From Croceibacterium soli (GTDB taxonomy: Bacteria > Pseudomonadota > Alphaproteobacteria > Sphingomonadales > Sphingomonadaceae), in contig NZ_WTYK01000001.1 of the NCBI RefSeq assembly GCF_009828065.1, positions 310,001-374,000 of the forward strand: a stretch of 64,000 bases of DNA, in the 5' to 3' direction. Below the pieces are notes generated by a model. It was not told where the DNA came from. It searched no databases and was given only the letters and a program-made list of their open reading frames with translations. This document shows, piece by piece, positions 27,523-35,507 of the stretch. A program made the translations under genes and the position numbers. Every line of letters begins with the position of its first letter. The stretch's first letter is position 1.

Positions 27523-28923
27523 ATGACCCAGAGCCGCATCGAAACCGACAGCATGGGCGAGATCGCCGTCCCGGCAGACCGCCTGTGGGGCGCGCAGACC
27601 CAGCGCAGCCGCGAGAACTTCCGCATCGGCGGGGAGCGGATGCCGCTGCCGCTGGTCCATGCGCTGGGCCTGATCAAGGGCGCGGCGGCGCGGACCAACC
27701 GTGCGCTCGGCCTGCTCGAGCCCAGGCTGGCCGAAGCCATCGAGGCTGCCGCGGCCGAAGTCGCGGAGGGCAAGCTGGACGAGGAGTTCCCGCTGGTCGT
27801 CTGGCAGACCGGATCGGGCACGCAGAGCAACATGAACGCCAACGAAGTGATCGCCAACCGGGCCAACCTGGCGCTCGGCGGTGAACTGGGCGCCAAGAGC
27901 CCGGTCCATCCGAACGATCACGTCAACATGAGCCAGTCCTCGAACGACACCTTCCCCAGCGCGATGCACATCGCCGCGGCGCGCGAGATCGCCGGCAGGC
28001 TGCTGCCGGCGCTGCGGGCTATGCACGGGGACCTGGCGGCGAAAAGCGCCGCGTGGGACCACATCGTCAAGATCGGCCGTACGCACACGCAGGACGCCAC
28101 GCCGCTCACCCTGGGGCAGGAATTCTCCGGCTATGCGCGGCAGGTCGAGGCGGGGATCGAGCGGATCGAACTCACGCTGCCGGGCCTCTACGAACTGGCG
28201 CAGGGCGGCACCGCCGTAGGGACCGGGCTTAACGCACCGAAAGGCTTCGCCGAAGGCGTCGCTCGCGAGATCGCCCAGGCCACCAGCCTGCCGTTCGTCA
28301 CCGCGCCGAACAAGTTCGAGGCCCTCGCCGCGCAGGACGCGCTGCTGTTCGCCCACGGGGCGCTGGCAACGCTGGCGGCGGCGCTGCACAAGATCGCGGG
28401 CGATATTCGCTTGCTCGGCTCCGGCCCCCGCTCCGGCCTTGGCGAGCTGGCCCTGCCGGAGAACGAGCCCGGCTCCTCGATCATGCCCGGCAAGGTCAAT
28501 CCCACCCAGTGCGAGGCGCTGACCCAGGTCTGCGCCCAGGTGTTCGGCAACCAGGCGGCGATCCAGTTCGCCGGCAGCCAGGGACAGTTCGAGCTCAATA
28601 CTTATCGGCCGGTCATGGCCAACGCCTTCCTGCAGTCGGTCCGCCTGCTGGCGGACGCCACAGCCAGCTTCACGGAAAACCTGCTCGAGGGGCTGAAGCC
28701 GCGCGAGGACAACATCGCCGCCGGCGTCGAGCGCTCGCTGATGCTGGTCACCGCGCTGGCCCCGACGATCGGCTACGACAAGGCGGCCTCCATCGCCAAG
28801 TCGGCGCACGAGAAGGGGATCACCCTGCGGGAGGCCGCGGTTGCGAGCGGTGCGGTGAGCGCCGAGGACTACGACAGGATCGTGCGGCCGGAGGCGATGC
28901 TCGGCCCGGACCGCTCCGCCTGA
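27523..28923 (+). CDS. fumC: Fumarate hydratase class II
   Basis: The 466-residue enzyme interconverts fumarate and malate in the TCA cycle. The superfamily signature [15 protein letters not shown] lies near residue 320, the active-site [15 protein letters not shown] near 100, [13 protein letters not shown] near 140 and [16 protein letters not shown] near 185. Length and motifs are typical of oxygen-stable class II fumarases. The stop codon overlaps the start of a small RHH-domain gene (TGATG), implying translational coupling. Confidence 0.97.
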   Translation: MTQSRIETDSMGEIAVPADRLWGAQTQRSRENFRIGGERMPLPLVHALGLIKGAAARTNRALGLLEPRLAEAIEAAAAEVAEGKLDEEFPLVVWQTGSGTQSNMNANEVIANRANLALGGELGAKSPVHPNDHVNMSQSSNDTFPSAMHIAAAREIAGRLLPALRAMHGDLAAKSAAWDHIVKIGRTHTQDATPLTLGQEFSGYARQVEAGIERIELTLPGLYELAQGGTAVGTGLNAPKGFAEGVAREIAQATSLPFVTAPNKFEALAAQDALLFAHGALATLAAALHKIAGDIRLLGSGPRSGLGELALPENEPGSSIMPGKVNPTQCEALTQVCAQVFGNQAAIQFAGSQGQFELNTYRPVMANAFLQSVRLLADATASFTENLLEGLKPREDNIAAGVERSLMLVTALAPTIGYDKAASIAKSAHEKGITLREAAVASGAVSAEDYDRIVRPEAMLGPDRSA

Positions 28924-29174
28924 TGAGCGAAGTGCCCTACCACCCGCCGGTCAAGCGCTCGGTGGAGATCGCCGGCCACAAGACCTCGATCAGCCTGGAG
29001 CCGCTGTTCTGGGACCTGCTGCGCCAGGCCGCCGAGCAGGAGGCGCTGCCGATCAACGCGCTCGTCGCGCGGATCGACGAGGAGCGTATCCGCGTGCAGA
29101 CGCCGCCCGGCCTGGCCGGGGCGATCCGCCTGTGGCTCGCCGCGCGGCAGGCGGATCGCGGCGCGGCTCAGTAA
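28923..29174 (+). CDS. Ribbon-helix-helix domain protein
   Basis: The 83-residue protein begins after the fumC stop with a TGATG overlap. KRSVEIAGHKTSISLEPLFW is a beta-strand typical of ribbon-helix-helix DNA-binding proteins, followed by two helices (LLRQAAEQEALPINALVARI and a C-terminal helix ending LWLAARQ). It resembles the small RHH_4-type proteins found behind fumC in alphaproteobacteria. A regulatory DNA-binding role is inferred. Its 3' end overlaps by seven bases the 3' end of the gene on the opposite strand. Confidence 0.8.
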   Translation: MSEVPYHPPVKRSVEIAGHKTSISLEPLFWDLLRQAAEQEALPINALVARIDEERIRVQTPPGLAGAIRLWLAARQADRGAAQ

Positions 29175-29410
29175 GTCGAGGGCGGATCGGACGCGGGGAA
29201 GCTCTCGTCGCTGGCTTCGTCGGCCTTGGACCAGTCACGCACCGGCTTGTCGGCCATCGCTTTCGGCCCGGCGTCCCGCACTTGCGCGAAATTGTCGTCG
29301 GCCCCCTGGCCATCGGCGAAAGCAGCGCGGTGTCCGCCCTTGTGCTTCTCGAAATACTTGTAACCGGCGTATCCCAGCGCTCCGAGCGCGGCCATCTTGA
29401 GCAGTGCCAT
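29168..29410 (-). CDS. Small hypothetical protein with N-terminal hydrophobic segment
   Basis: I do not recognise this 80-residue protein. Residues 1-20 (MALLKMAALGALGYAGYKYF) are hydrophobic and glycine-rich, like a small membrane anchor, and the rest is acidic and probably disordered, ending in SDESFPASDPPSTY. The S-D-E-S-F-P-A-S-D-P-P tail is a motif I associate with small conserved hypotheticals of several bacterial groups. GGAGAA precedes the ATG at 29410. It is divergent from galU across 131 bp and tail-to-tail with the RHH gene. Confidence 0.75.
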   Translation of the reverse strand: MALLKMAALGALGYAGYKYFEKHKGGHRAAFADGQGADDNFAQVRDAGPKAMADKPVRDWSKADEASDESFPASDPPSTY

Positions 29411-29541
29411 GCAAGTTCTCCTTCTTCGCCGCCCCAACGCGCGGTGGCGGTGATGGGTCCGGCAGGATGCGCCGAAGCGACGCGCGTTGTGGGCCGCGCG
29501 AATTGTTGACGGAGCGCCGCGCGGGATCCTATCGCCGGTGG

Positions 29542-30420
29542 ATGAGCAGCCGCAAACCGATCCGCAAAGCCGTGTTCCCCGTCGCCGGGCTGGGCACGCG
29601 CTTCCTCCCGGCAACTAAGGCGATCCCGAAGGAGTTGCTGCCGATCGTGGACCGGCCGCTGATCCAGTACGCGGTCGACGAAGCGCGCGAGGCCGGGATC
29701 GAGCAGATGATCTTCGTCACCGGGCGCGGCAAGACCGCCATCGTCGAGCACTTCGACATTGCCTACGAGCTCGAAACGACGATGGCCGAGCGGGGCAAGA
29801 GCCTCGATGTGCTGGAATCGACCCGCTTCACGCCCGGCGACATGATCACCGTGCGCCAGCAGGTGCCGCTGGGCCTGGGCCATGCGATCTGGTGCGCGCG
29901 GGCGATCGTCGGCGACGAACCGTTCGCGATCATGCTGCCGGACGAGCTGATGGTCGGCTCCCCGGGCTGCATGGCGCAGATGGTCGCAGCCTACCACGAA
30001 GTCGGCGGCAACCTGATCAGCGTGCTCGAAGTCCCGCGCGAGGAAGTCTCCAGCTACGGCGTGATCACCCCGGGCGCGGAGAACGGCGCGCTGACCGAAG
30101 TCCTCGGTCTGGTCGAGAAGCCGCCGGTCGAGGAGGCCCCTTCGAACAAGATCGTCTCCGGCCGCTACATCCTGCAGCCGGAAGTGATGCGCACGCTCGA
30201 AGGGCAGGGAAAAGGCGCCGGCGGCGAGATCCAGCTCACCGACGCGATGGCCCGGATGATCGGCCAGCAGCCGTTCCACGCGGTGACTTTCGCCGGGCGC
30301 CGCTACGACTGCGGCAGCAAGACCGGGTTCGTCGAGGCGACCCTTGCGCTGGCGCTGGAGCGGGAGGACATGGGCCGCGAAATCCGCGCCATCGCGGAGC
30401 GCCTGCTGGCTGGAGGCTAG
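29542..30420 (+). CDS. galU: UTP--glucose-1-phosphate uridylyltransferase
   Basis: The 292-residue enzyme makes UDP-glucose for surface polysaccharides. The GT-A nucleotide loop AVFPVAGLGTRFLPATKAIPKE (residues about 10-31, the key lysines included), FVTGRGKTAIVEHFD, the metal-binding aspartate in IMLPDEL and VEKPPVEEAPSNKIVSGRYI are all GalU features. I start at 29542 (MSSRKPIRK); the longer in-frame start at 29404 overlaps the divergent gene. A bidirectional terminator lies at 30586-30618, beyond a family A repeat. Confidence 0.95.
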   Translation: MSSRKPIRKAVFPVAGLGTRFLPATKAIPKELLPIVDRPLIQYAVDEAREAGIEQMIFVTGRGKTAIVEHFDIAYELETTMAERGKSLDVLESTRFTPGDMITVRQQVPLGLGHAIWCARAIVGDEPFAIMLPDELMVGSPGCMAQMVAAYHEVGGNLISVLEVPREEVSSYGVITPGAENGALTEVLGLVEKPPVEEAPSNKIVSGRYILQPEVMRTLEGQGKGAGGEIQLTDAMARMIGQQPFHAVTFAGRRYDCGSKTGFVEATLALALEREDMGREIRAIAERLLAGG

Positions 30421-30426
30421 CAAGAA

Positions 30427-30564
30427 AATCCTCCCCCTCTGGGGGAGGGGGACCGCGCGCGAAGCGCGTGGTGGAGGGGGCCTTTGGCCTGGTAGAACGG
30501 TAGAGCCAGGCCAGGCCCCCTCCGTCAGCGCTTCGCGCTGCCACCTCCCCCAAAGGGGGAGGAT
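30427..30564. repeat. Intergenic palindromic element, family A
   Basis: This is a second full-length copy (about 138 bp) between galU and the terminator, with the same AATCCTCCCCC ends, a GCGCGCGAAGCGCG inner hairpin and a central GGCCTGG / CCAGGCC pair. Compared with the 27128 copy, the inner hairpins differ while the ends are conserved. Confidence 0.85.
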
Positions 30565-30585
30565 CAGGTTGCGAGCCCAGAAACG

Positions 30586-30618
30586 AAAAAGGCGGCAGGA
30601 TGACCTGCCGCCTTTTTA
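30586..30618. terminator. Bidirectional rho-independent terminator
   Basis: GGCGGCAGG-ATGA-CCTGCCGCC at 30591-30612 is flanked by AAAAA on the left and TTTTT on the right, so it can end transcripts from galU (plus) and from the M23 peptidase gene (minus), which converge here. Confidence 0.9.
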
Positions 30619-30638
30619 TTGCCGTCCAAGCAAATCTC

Positions 30639-31319
30639 TTAGTCTTCGGGGCCGCCCTGGCCGCCGTGGCCTGCAACCAGGTTGCCGGCATCGGCCATCA
30701 TGTAGGGCCGCGGATCGACCGAGTCACCGGCGATGCGGACTTCGTAGTGCAGGTGCGGGCCGGTCGAACGGCCGGTGCTGCCGATATAGCCGATCAGGTC
30801 GCCCTTGCGAACCTTCTGGCCGGCGGAAACCGTGTAGCCCGAAAGATGGGCGTAGCGGGTTTCCAGCTGGCCGCCATGCTCGATCTGGATGTAGTTGCCG
30901 TAGCTGCCGAAATACTCGGCCTTGCCGACCACGCCGTCGGCGGTGGCATAGACCGGCGTGCCGGTCGGGCCGGCCAGGTCGACGCCGTTGTGCGAGCGGC
31001 GGCCGCCGAGCACCGGATGGGTGCGCATGCCGTAGTCGCTGGTCAGGCGGACGCCGCCGACCGGCATCCCTGCGGGCACCGAAACGGCCGGGCGCGCCGC
31101 GGCCACGCCGCCGACACCGCCTTCGAGCTGCTTCCAGTTGGCGAACAGCTGGCTGAACTCCTTATCGCCTTCCACCAGCGGGCCGGCAGCTTCACCCTTG
31201 AGGGCGCCGGAGATCTGCGTGGTGGTGGCGGTCTCGTTCGCCATTGCCGGGGTGGCGGCCATCGCAACGGCGGCGATGGCGAGACCTGCGACAGCGCGAA
31301 GAGCCTGTTTGAAAATCAT
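30639..31319 (-). CDS. M23 family metallopeptidase (LytM/peptidoglycan endopeptidase-like)
   Basis: The 226-residue protein has a Sec signal peptide (ALRAVAGLAIAAVAMAATPA then MA, cleavage near residue 27) and a C-terminal LytM domain. The zinc ligands are visible in SHNGVDLAG (H-x3-D) and PHLHYEV (H-x-H), and the catalytic segment YAHLSGYTVSAGQKVRKGD is intact, so it should be an active periplasmic endopeptidase cutting peptidoglycan cross-bridges. The start at 31319 is used since the longer frame to 31574 runs into the neighbouring DUF455 gene. It ends at the bidirectional terminator. Confidence 0.92.
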   Translation of the reverse strand: MIFKQALRAVAGLAIAAVAMAATPAMANETATTTQISGALKGEAAGPLVEGDKEFSQLFANWKQLEGGVGGVAAARPAVSVPAGMPVGGVRLTSDYGMRTHPVLGGRRSHNGVDLAGPTGTPVYATADGVVGKAEYFGSYGNYIQIEHGGQLETRYAHLSGYTVSAGQKVRKGDLIGYIGSTGRSTGPHLHYEVRIAGDSVDPRPYMMADAGNLVAGHGGQGGPED

Positions 31320-31462
31320 GCGACCTGAATTCCCGTCCGTGTTTCGACTGGCCTGCCGACTGCGCCGGCGAACCGCGAAGGAGCCTAAGCTCCGGATTTT
31401 TTGAGAAAGGTCGGAACCCCCCGCCCGTCTCGTTGATTGTGGGGTATCCGGGAAGAAGTTAA

Positions 31463-32251
31463 TTACGCAACAGCCGCGTACCAATCGCGCGGCAGACCGG
31501 CTGCGAGACGCGCCGAGTCGTTGAACGGTGGCTTCAGCGCCCCGCGAAAATGCAGTTTCACCAGCGTTTGCCACAATTTGCGCGGCGGTTCGTCGCGCAT
31601 GAGGCTCGCTTCGCGGAAGTGTTTTGCGCCGACCGCGACATGGCGAATCTCGTCGTCAAGGATTCGCTGGAGAATGGCCGTTCCGCCATGGTCGCCAGAG
31701 GCCCGGATTCGCTCCAGCATGGCCGGCGTGACGTCGAGTCCCCGCGCCTCCAGCACCATCGGCACCACGGCCAGGCGGGCCGCGACGTCATGCCGCGTCT
31801 CGTGCGCGGCTTCCCACAGCCCGGCGTGGACGGGCAGCGAGCCGTAGCGGGCGCCCATCGACGCCAGCTTCCGTTCCACGACCGCGAAATGCATCGCCTC
31901 GTCGGCGGCGACGGCAAGGAAATCGCCGATGAACTCCGGGCCCATCGTGCCGCCGAAGCGCCCCGCCATGTCGAGCGCGAGATCTATCGCCACGAACTCG
32001 ATGTGCGCCAGGGAGTGCCACAGCGCGATGCTGTTCTTCAGCGAGCCGCCCTTGCCGCGCTTGGGCATTCGGTTCGGCGGCAGCAGCTCCAGCCCTTCCG
32101 GCCAGCGCGGCTGTTCGGGCATCGCAATGTCGAACACGGGTGCCAGCCGGCCAAGCCGCCAGTCGCGCGCGATGCGCCGCGCGGCCATGACCTTGGCGCG
32201 CGCATCTCCCGTCAGCAGGGCCTCCCGGATCGCCTGAGCGGCAGTCTGCAT
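31463..32251 (-). CDS. DUF455 family ferritin-like protein
   Basis: The 262-residue protein belongs to the DUF455 family with a ferritin-like helical bundle. Possible di-iron ligands are visible in LAHIEFVAIDLALDM, AADEAMHFAVVERKL and DDEIRHVAVGAKHF, i.e. repeated E-x2-H patterns. The N-terminal PNRMPKRGKGGSL is conserved in the family. The biochemical role is unknown. Its ATG overlaps the bcp stop by one base (TGATG), so it is coupled to bcp and glnE. Confidence 0.85.
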   Translation of the reverse strand: MQTAAQAIREALLTGDARAKVMAARRIARDWRLGRLAPVFDIAMPEQPRWPEGLELLPPNRMPKRGKGGSLKNSIALWHSLAHIEFVAIDLALDMAGRFGGTMGPEFIGDFLAVAADEAMHFAVVERKLASMGARYGSLPVHAGLWEAAHETRHDVAARLAVVPMVLEARGLDVTPAMLERIRASGDHGGTAILQRILDDEIRHVAVGAKHFREASLMRDEPPRKLWQTLVKLHFRGALKPPFNDSARLAAGLPRDWYAAVA

Positions 32252-32724
32252 CAGAGCGCCCTGGCCGCCGCCAGGACTTCTTCGGCGTGCCCCTTCACTT
32301 TTACCTTGCGCCAGATTCGGGAGATCGTCCCATCGGCGTCAAGCAAGTAGGTTGTACGCTCCATCCCCATGTAAGTGCGGCCATACATGCTCTTTTCCAC
32401 CCAGATGCCGAGCGCATCGGCCAGTCCGTCCGCTTCGGGATCGGATGCCAGCGGCGCCGTCAGCTCGTGCTTCGCAGCGAACTTCAAGTGCTTCTTCGGC
32501 GGATCCTTACTCACGCCCAGCAGCGCCGTGCCGGCCTTCTCGAACTCGCCTGCGAGCGCGGAGAAATCCTTGTTCTCGGTCGTGCAGCCGGGGGTGTCGT
32601 CCTTCGGGTAAAAGAACAGCACCAGCTTGCGGCCGCGGAAGTCCGACGGCTTTACGCTGCCGCCTTCGGGCATCTCCAGGGCGATGTCGGGCAGGGCATC
32701 CCCTACGTCGGGGCGGTCGGTCAT
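32251..32724 (-). CDS. bcp: Peroxiredoxin of the BCP (bacterioferritin comigratory protein) family
   Basis: The 157-residue thiol peroxidase reduces hydrogen and organic peroxides. The peroxidatic cysteine is in YPKDDTPGCTTENKDF (Cys47), with the conserved Thr/Pro and a later ERTTYLLDADG. There is no second cysteine anywhere in the protein, in particular not five residues after the peroxidatic one where many BCPs carry the resolving cysteine, so it must act as a 1-Cys peroxiredoxin or use an external thiol. It overlaps glnE upstream (ATGA) and DUF455 downstream. Confidence 0.93.
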   Translation of the reverse strand: MTDRPDVGDALPDIALEMPEGGSVKPSDFRGRKLVLFFYPKDDTPGCTTENKDFSALAGEFEKAGTALLGVSKDPPKKHLKFAAKHELTAPLASDPEADGLADALGIWVEKSMYGRTYMGMERTTYLLDADGTISRIWRKVKVKGHAEEVLAAARAL

Positions 32725-35396
32725 CGTGGTTCCTCCAGGGTTTCGCCGAACGTCTCGGCCCATGTACGGATGACCGCATGGCGCGCAGCATCGATGGCAT
32801 GCAAGAGCCCGGCGAAATCCTCCGTCCGGCAGGCGGCGGCGAGAACCCTCCGCGCGGCTTCCGGCGGCGGCTGGCAGTCGGGAGCGAGCAGCCGCACGGC
32901 CACCAGCAGGCGGCTCAGCAGGTCGTAGTGCGCGCGGAACTCGGGCGGCAGCAACCCGGTCGCCATGAGCTCCTCTATCGCCGGGGCCAAATCCGGTGAA
33001 AGGGCGATCCGCTCGCGGAGTTGCAGGTAGTGGACGATGAACTCGCAATCGACCAGCCCGCCGCGCTGCAGCTTGGCGTCTAGAGGGCCCGCCGGGTTTT
33101 TGTTGGCGGCGATCTCCCCGCGCATCTTGAGCACGTCGGCGCGCAGCTTCGCGGGATCGCGCTCCTGCCGCAGCACGGTGTCGATGATGGCCTGCAGCTC
33201 CCTGCGCGCGCCTTCGGGGCCGACCAGAGGGCGGGCCCTGGTCAGCGCCATGTGCTCCCAGGTCCAGGCGTCCTCACGCTGGTAGCGGGCGAAGCTGTCG
33301 AGGCTGACGGCGAGCGGCCCTTGCGCCCCTTGCGGGCGCAGGCGGGTGTCAATTTCGTACAGCGCCCCCGCGGCCGTCGCCACACTGAGCGCGCCTGTGA
33401 CCCGCTGCGCCAGGCGGTTGAAGTAGAGCGATGCGGTGAGCGGGCGCGCGCCTTCGGACTCGACGCCGATCTCTCCGCTGAAGAGGTAGATCACGTCGAG
33501 GTCCGAGGCATGGGTCAGCGCGCCCCCGCCGAGCCGGCCGAGGCCAAGCACGAGCAGGTCCCCGCCGGGGATCCGCCCATGGACGTTCTCGAACTCCCCG
33601 GCCGCGGCCTCCGCTCCAGCCTCCAGCGCCGCTTCGGCGACGCGGGAGAGCCCGGCGGCGATCTCGATCGGGTCGTGCCGCGCTTCGACCAGCTGCACGC
33701 CCAGCGAGAAGCGCTCCTCGCCGACCACCTCGCGGATGCGGTCGAGCCGCCGCTCGTAGTCCGGCGCGCGCTGGCGCATGCGTTCGGCGATGCTCTCAAC
33801 CGGTCCCGGCAGGTCGAGCGCGCGGGCGTCGATCAGCGCGTCGAGCAGCTCGGGATGGCGGCCGAGGTCGTCGGCCAGCGGCTTGGCCAGGGTGACCACG
33901 CGCAAGACCTGGTCGAGCAGCCCGGGCCGCGCCTCGAACAGGCGGAACAGGTTGATCGCCGTCGGGACCCTCTCCAGCACCGTCTCTAGCCTGGTCAGCG
34001 CGCGTTCCGGCTCCGGCGCGGCGGCAAGGGCTTCGACAAGCGCGGGGCGCACGGCGGCGAGGGCGGCCCGTGCTTCGCTGCCGCGCAAGGTCCGCAGCGT
34101 CTCGCGCCACTTGTCGATACGCGCTTCGACCATGGCGATCACGCCGCTGTCGGGAGCAGCCGGGCGCGAGGCGGCGCGCTCTTCCGGCCGGTCGAGCAAT
34201 CCGTCGTAGAGCGCGGCAACTTCGCCGGTGATCGTGCGCAGTTCGCCGATCAGAGCCGCGCCGTCGGGCAGGCCATCGAGCCGGGCCACGTTGTCGATGG
34301 CGGCGACGTCCGTGGGCAGCGAATGGGTCTGGCGGTCGCTGACCATCTGCAGCCTGTGCTCGATCGTCCGCAGCCGGTCGTAACGCTCGCCCAGCAGCGT
34401 CGCGTCTGCTTTGGGCACGATCCCGGCGGCGGCCAGGGCGTCAAGCGCGGCGCGGGTCCCGCGCAGCCGCAGCGCCGGGTTGCGGCCGCCGTGGATCAGC
34501 TGGTGCGTCTGGGCGAAGAACTCGATCTCGCGGATCCCGCCGCGCCCGCGCTTCACGTCGAACCCTGGGCCGGGCTCGCGCGGACCGGCGTGGTGATCGC
34601 GGATGCGGCGGGTAAGGCGGCGAATTTCCTCGATCGCGGTGAAGTCCAGGCTCCGACGCCAGACGAACGGCGTGATCGCCTGCAGGAACGCCTCGCCTGC
34701 GGCGACATCGCCGCTCGCTGCGCGGGCGCGGATGAAGGCGGCCCGTTCCCAGGCGATGGCGGAGCTTTCGTAGTGCGACAGCGCGCCGTCGAAGGAGATC
34801 GCCAGCGGGCTGACTTCCGAAGCGGGGCGCAGGCGCAGGTCGACCCTGAACACGTAGCCCTCGCCGGTCTGCTGGCTCAGCAGCTCCAGGATCTTGCGCG
34901 CATAGCGCTGCGCGGCTTCGGCGGGCTCGTCCCGCTCCCGCCGCGGCAGGGCTTCCGGATCGTAGAGCAGGATCGGATCGATGTCGGAGCTGTAGTTGAG
35001 CTCGCCCGCGCCGTGCTTGCCCAGCGCCAGCGCGGTGAACCCCGCCGGTTCCGCCTCCGGCACGCGGCCACGGATCGCCCCGGCAATGGCCGCGTCGAGA
35101 GCACGGTCGGCGAAGGCGCTCAGTTCCCCCATCACGCGCGTCAGCGGGAAGGCGCCGGCAAGGTCGCCAACGGCCAGCGACACGGCCAGCGCCCACCGCT
35201 CGCGGCGCAGCGCCAAGCCGACGTCATCGCTTTCCGTGCTCAGCGAGCGGGCATGGGCCAGCGCTTCCTCGCCGCGCCCTTCGCCCAGCAGCCGCTCCAG
35301 CTCCGGCTGCCGGTCGAGCCCCATCGTCAGGAACGGCGAATGGGCTCTCGCCCGCGCGAGCGCGCCTTTCCAGTCGGCTGCAGTGGGATCGGCCAT
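32721..35396 (-). CDS. glnE: Bifunctional glutamine synthetase adenylyltransferase/deadenylase
   Basis: The 891-residue protein controls glutamine synthetase by adding or removing AMP. Both nucleotidyltransferase domains are intact: LGKHGAGELNYSSDIDPILL in the N-terminal deadenylase half and LGLGRLGGGALTHASDLDVIYLF in the C-terminal adenylylase half, each with the GS/DxD metal site, joined by a helical region. E. coli GlnE is about 946 residues, so this is slightly short. The start at 35396 is the ATG nearest the conserved region; a much longer open frame upstream overlaps the divergent M28 gene and is not coding. It heads the glnE-bcp-DUF455 operon. Confidence 0.94.
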   Translation of the reverse strand: MADPTAADWKGALARARAHSPFLTMGLDRQPELERLLGEGRGEEALAHARSLSTESDDVGLALRRERWALAVSLAVGDLAGAFPLTRVMGELSAFADRALDAAIAGAIRGRVPEAEPAGFTALALGKHGAGELNYSSDIDPILLYDPEALPRRERDEPAEAAQRYARKILELLSQQTGEGYVFRVDLRLRPASEVSPLAISFDGALSHYESSAIAWERAAFIRARAASGDVAAGEAFLQAITPFVWRRSLDFTAIEEIRRLTRRIRDHHAGPREPGPGFDVKRGRGGIREIEFFAQTHQLIHGGRNPALRLRGTRAALDALAAAGIVPKADATLLGERYDRLRTIEHRLQMVSDRQTHSLPTDVAAIDNVARLDGLPDGAALIGELRTITGEVAALYDGLLDRPEERAASRPAAPDSGVIAMVEARIDKWRETLRTLRGSEARAALAAVRPALVEALAAAPEPERALTRLETVLERVPTAINLFRLFEARPGLLDQVLRVVTLAKPLADDLGRHPELLDALIDARALDLPGPVESIAERMRQRAPDYERRLDRIREVVGEERFSLGVQLVEARHDPIEIAAGLSRVAEAALEAGAEAAAGEFENVHGRIPGGDLLVLGLGRLGGGALTHASDLDVIYLFSGEIGVESEGARPLTASLYFNRLAQRVTGALSVATAAGALYEIDTRLRPQGAQGPLAVSLDSFARYQREDAWTWEHMALTRARPLVGPEGARRELQAIIDTVLRQERDPAKLRADVLKMRGEIAANKNPAGPLDAKLQRGGLVDCEFIVHYLQLRERIALSPDLAPAIEELMATGLLPPEFRAHYDLLSRLLVAVRLLAPDCQPPPEAARRVLAAACRTEDFAGLLHAIDAARHAVIRTWAETFGETLEEPR

Positions 35397-35507
35397 CGCA
35401 CGCTCACCTGCATGGGCGAGCGCGCGAGGGCAAGGGCGCTTGTGGCGCGGCGGCGGCTTTGGCAGGGAGGGTGCATGATCAGGGTTCGCGCCCGGAAAGG
35501 AATTTCC

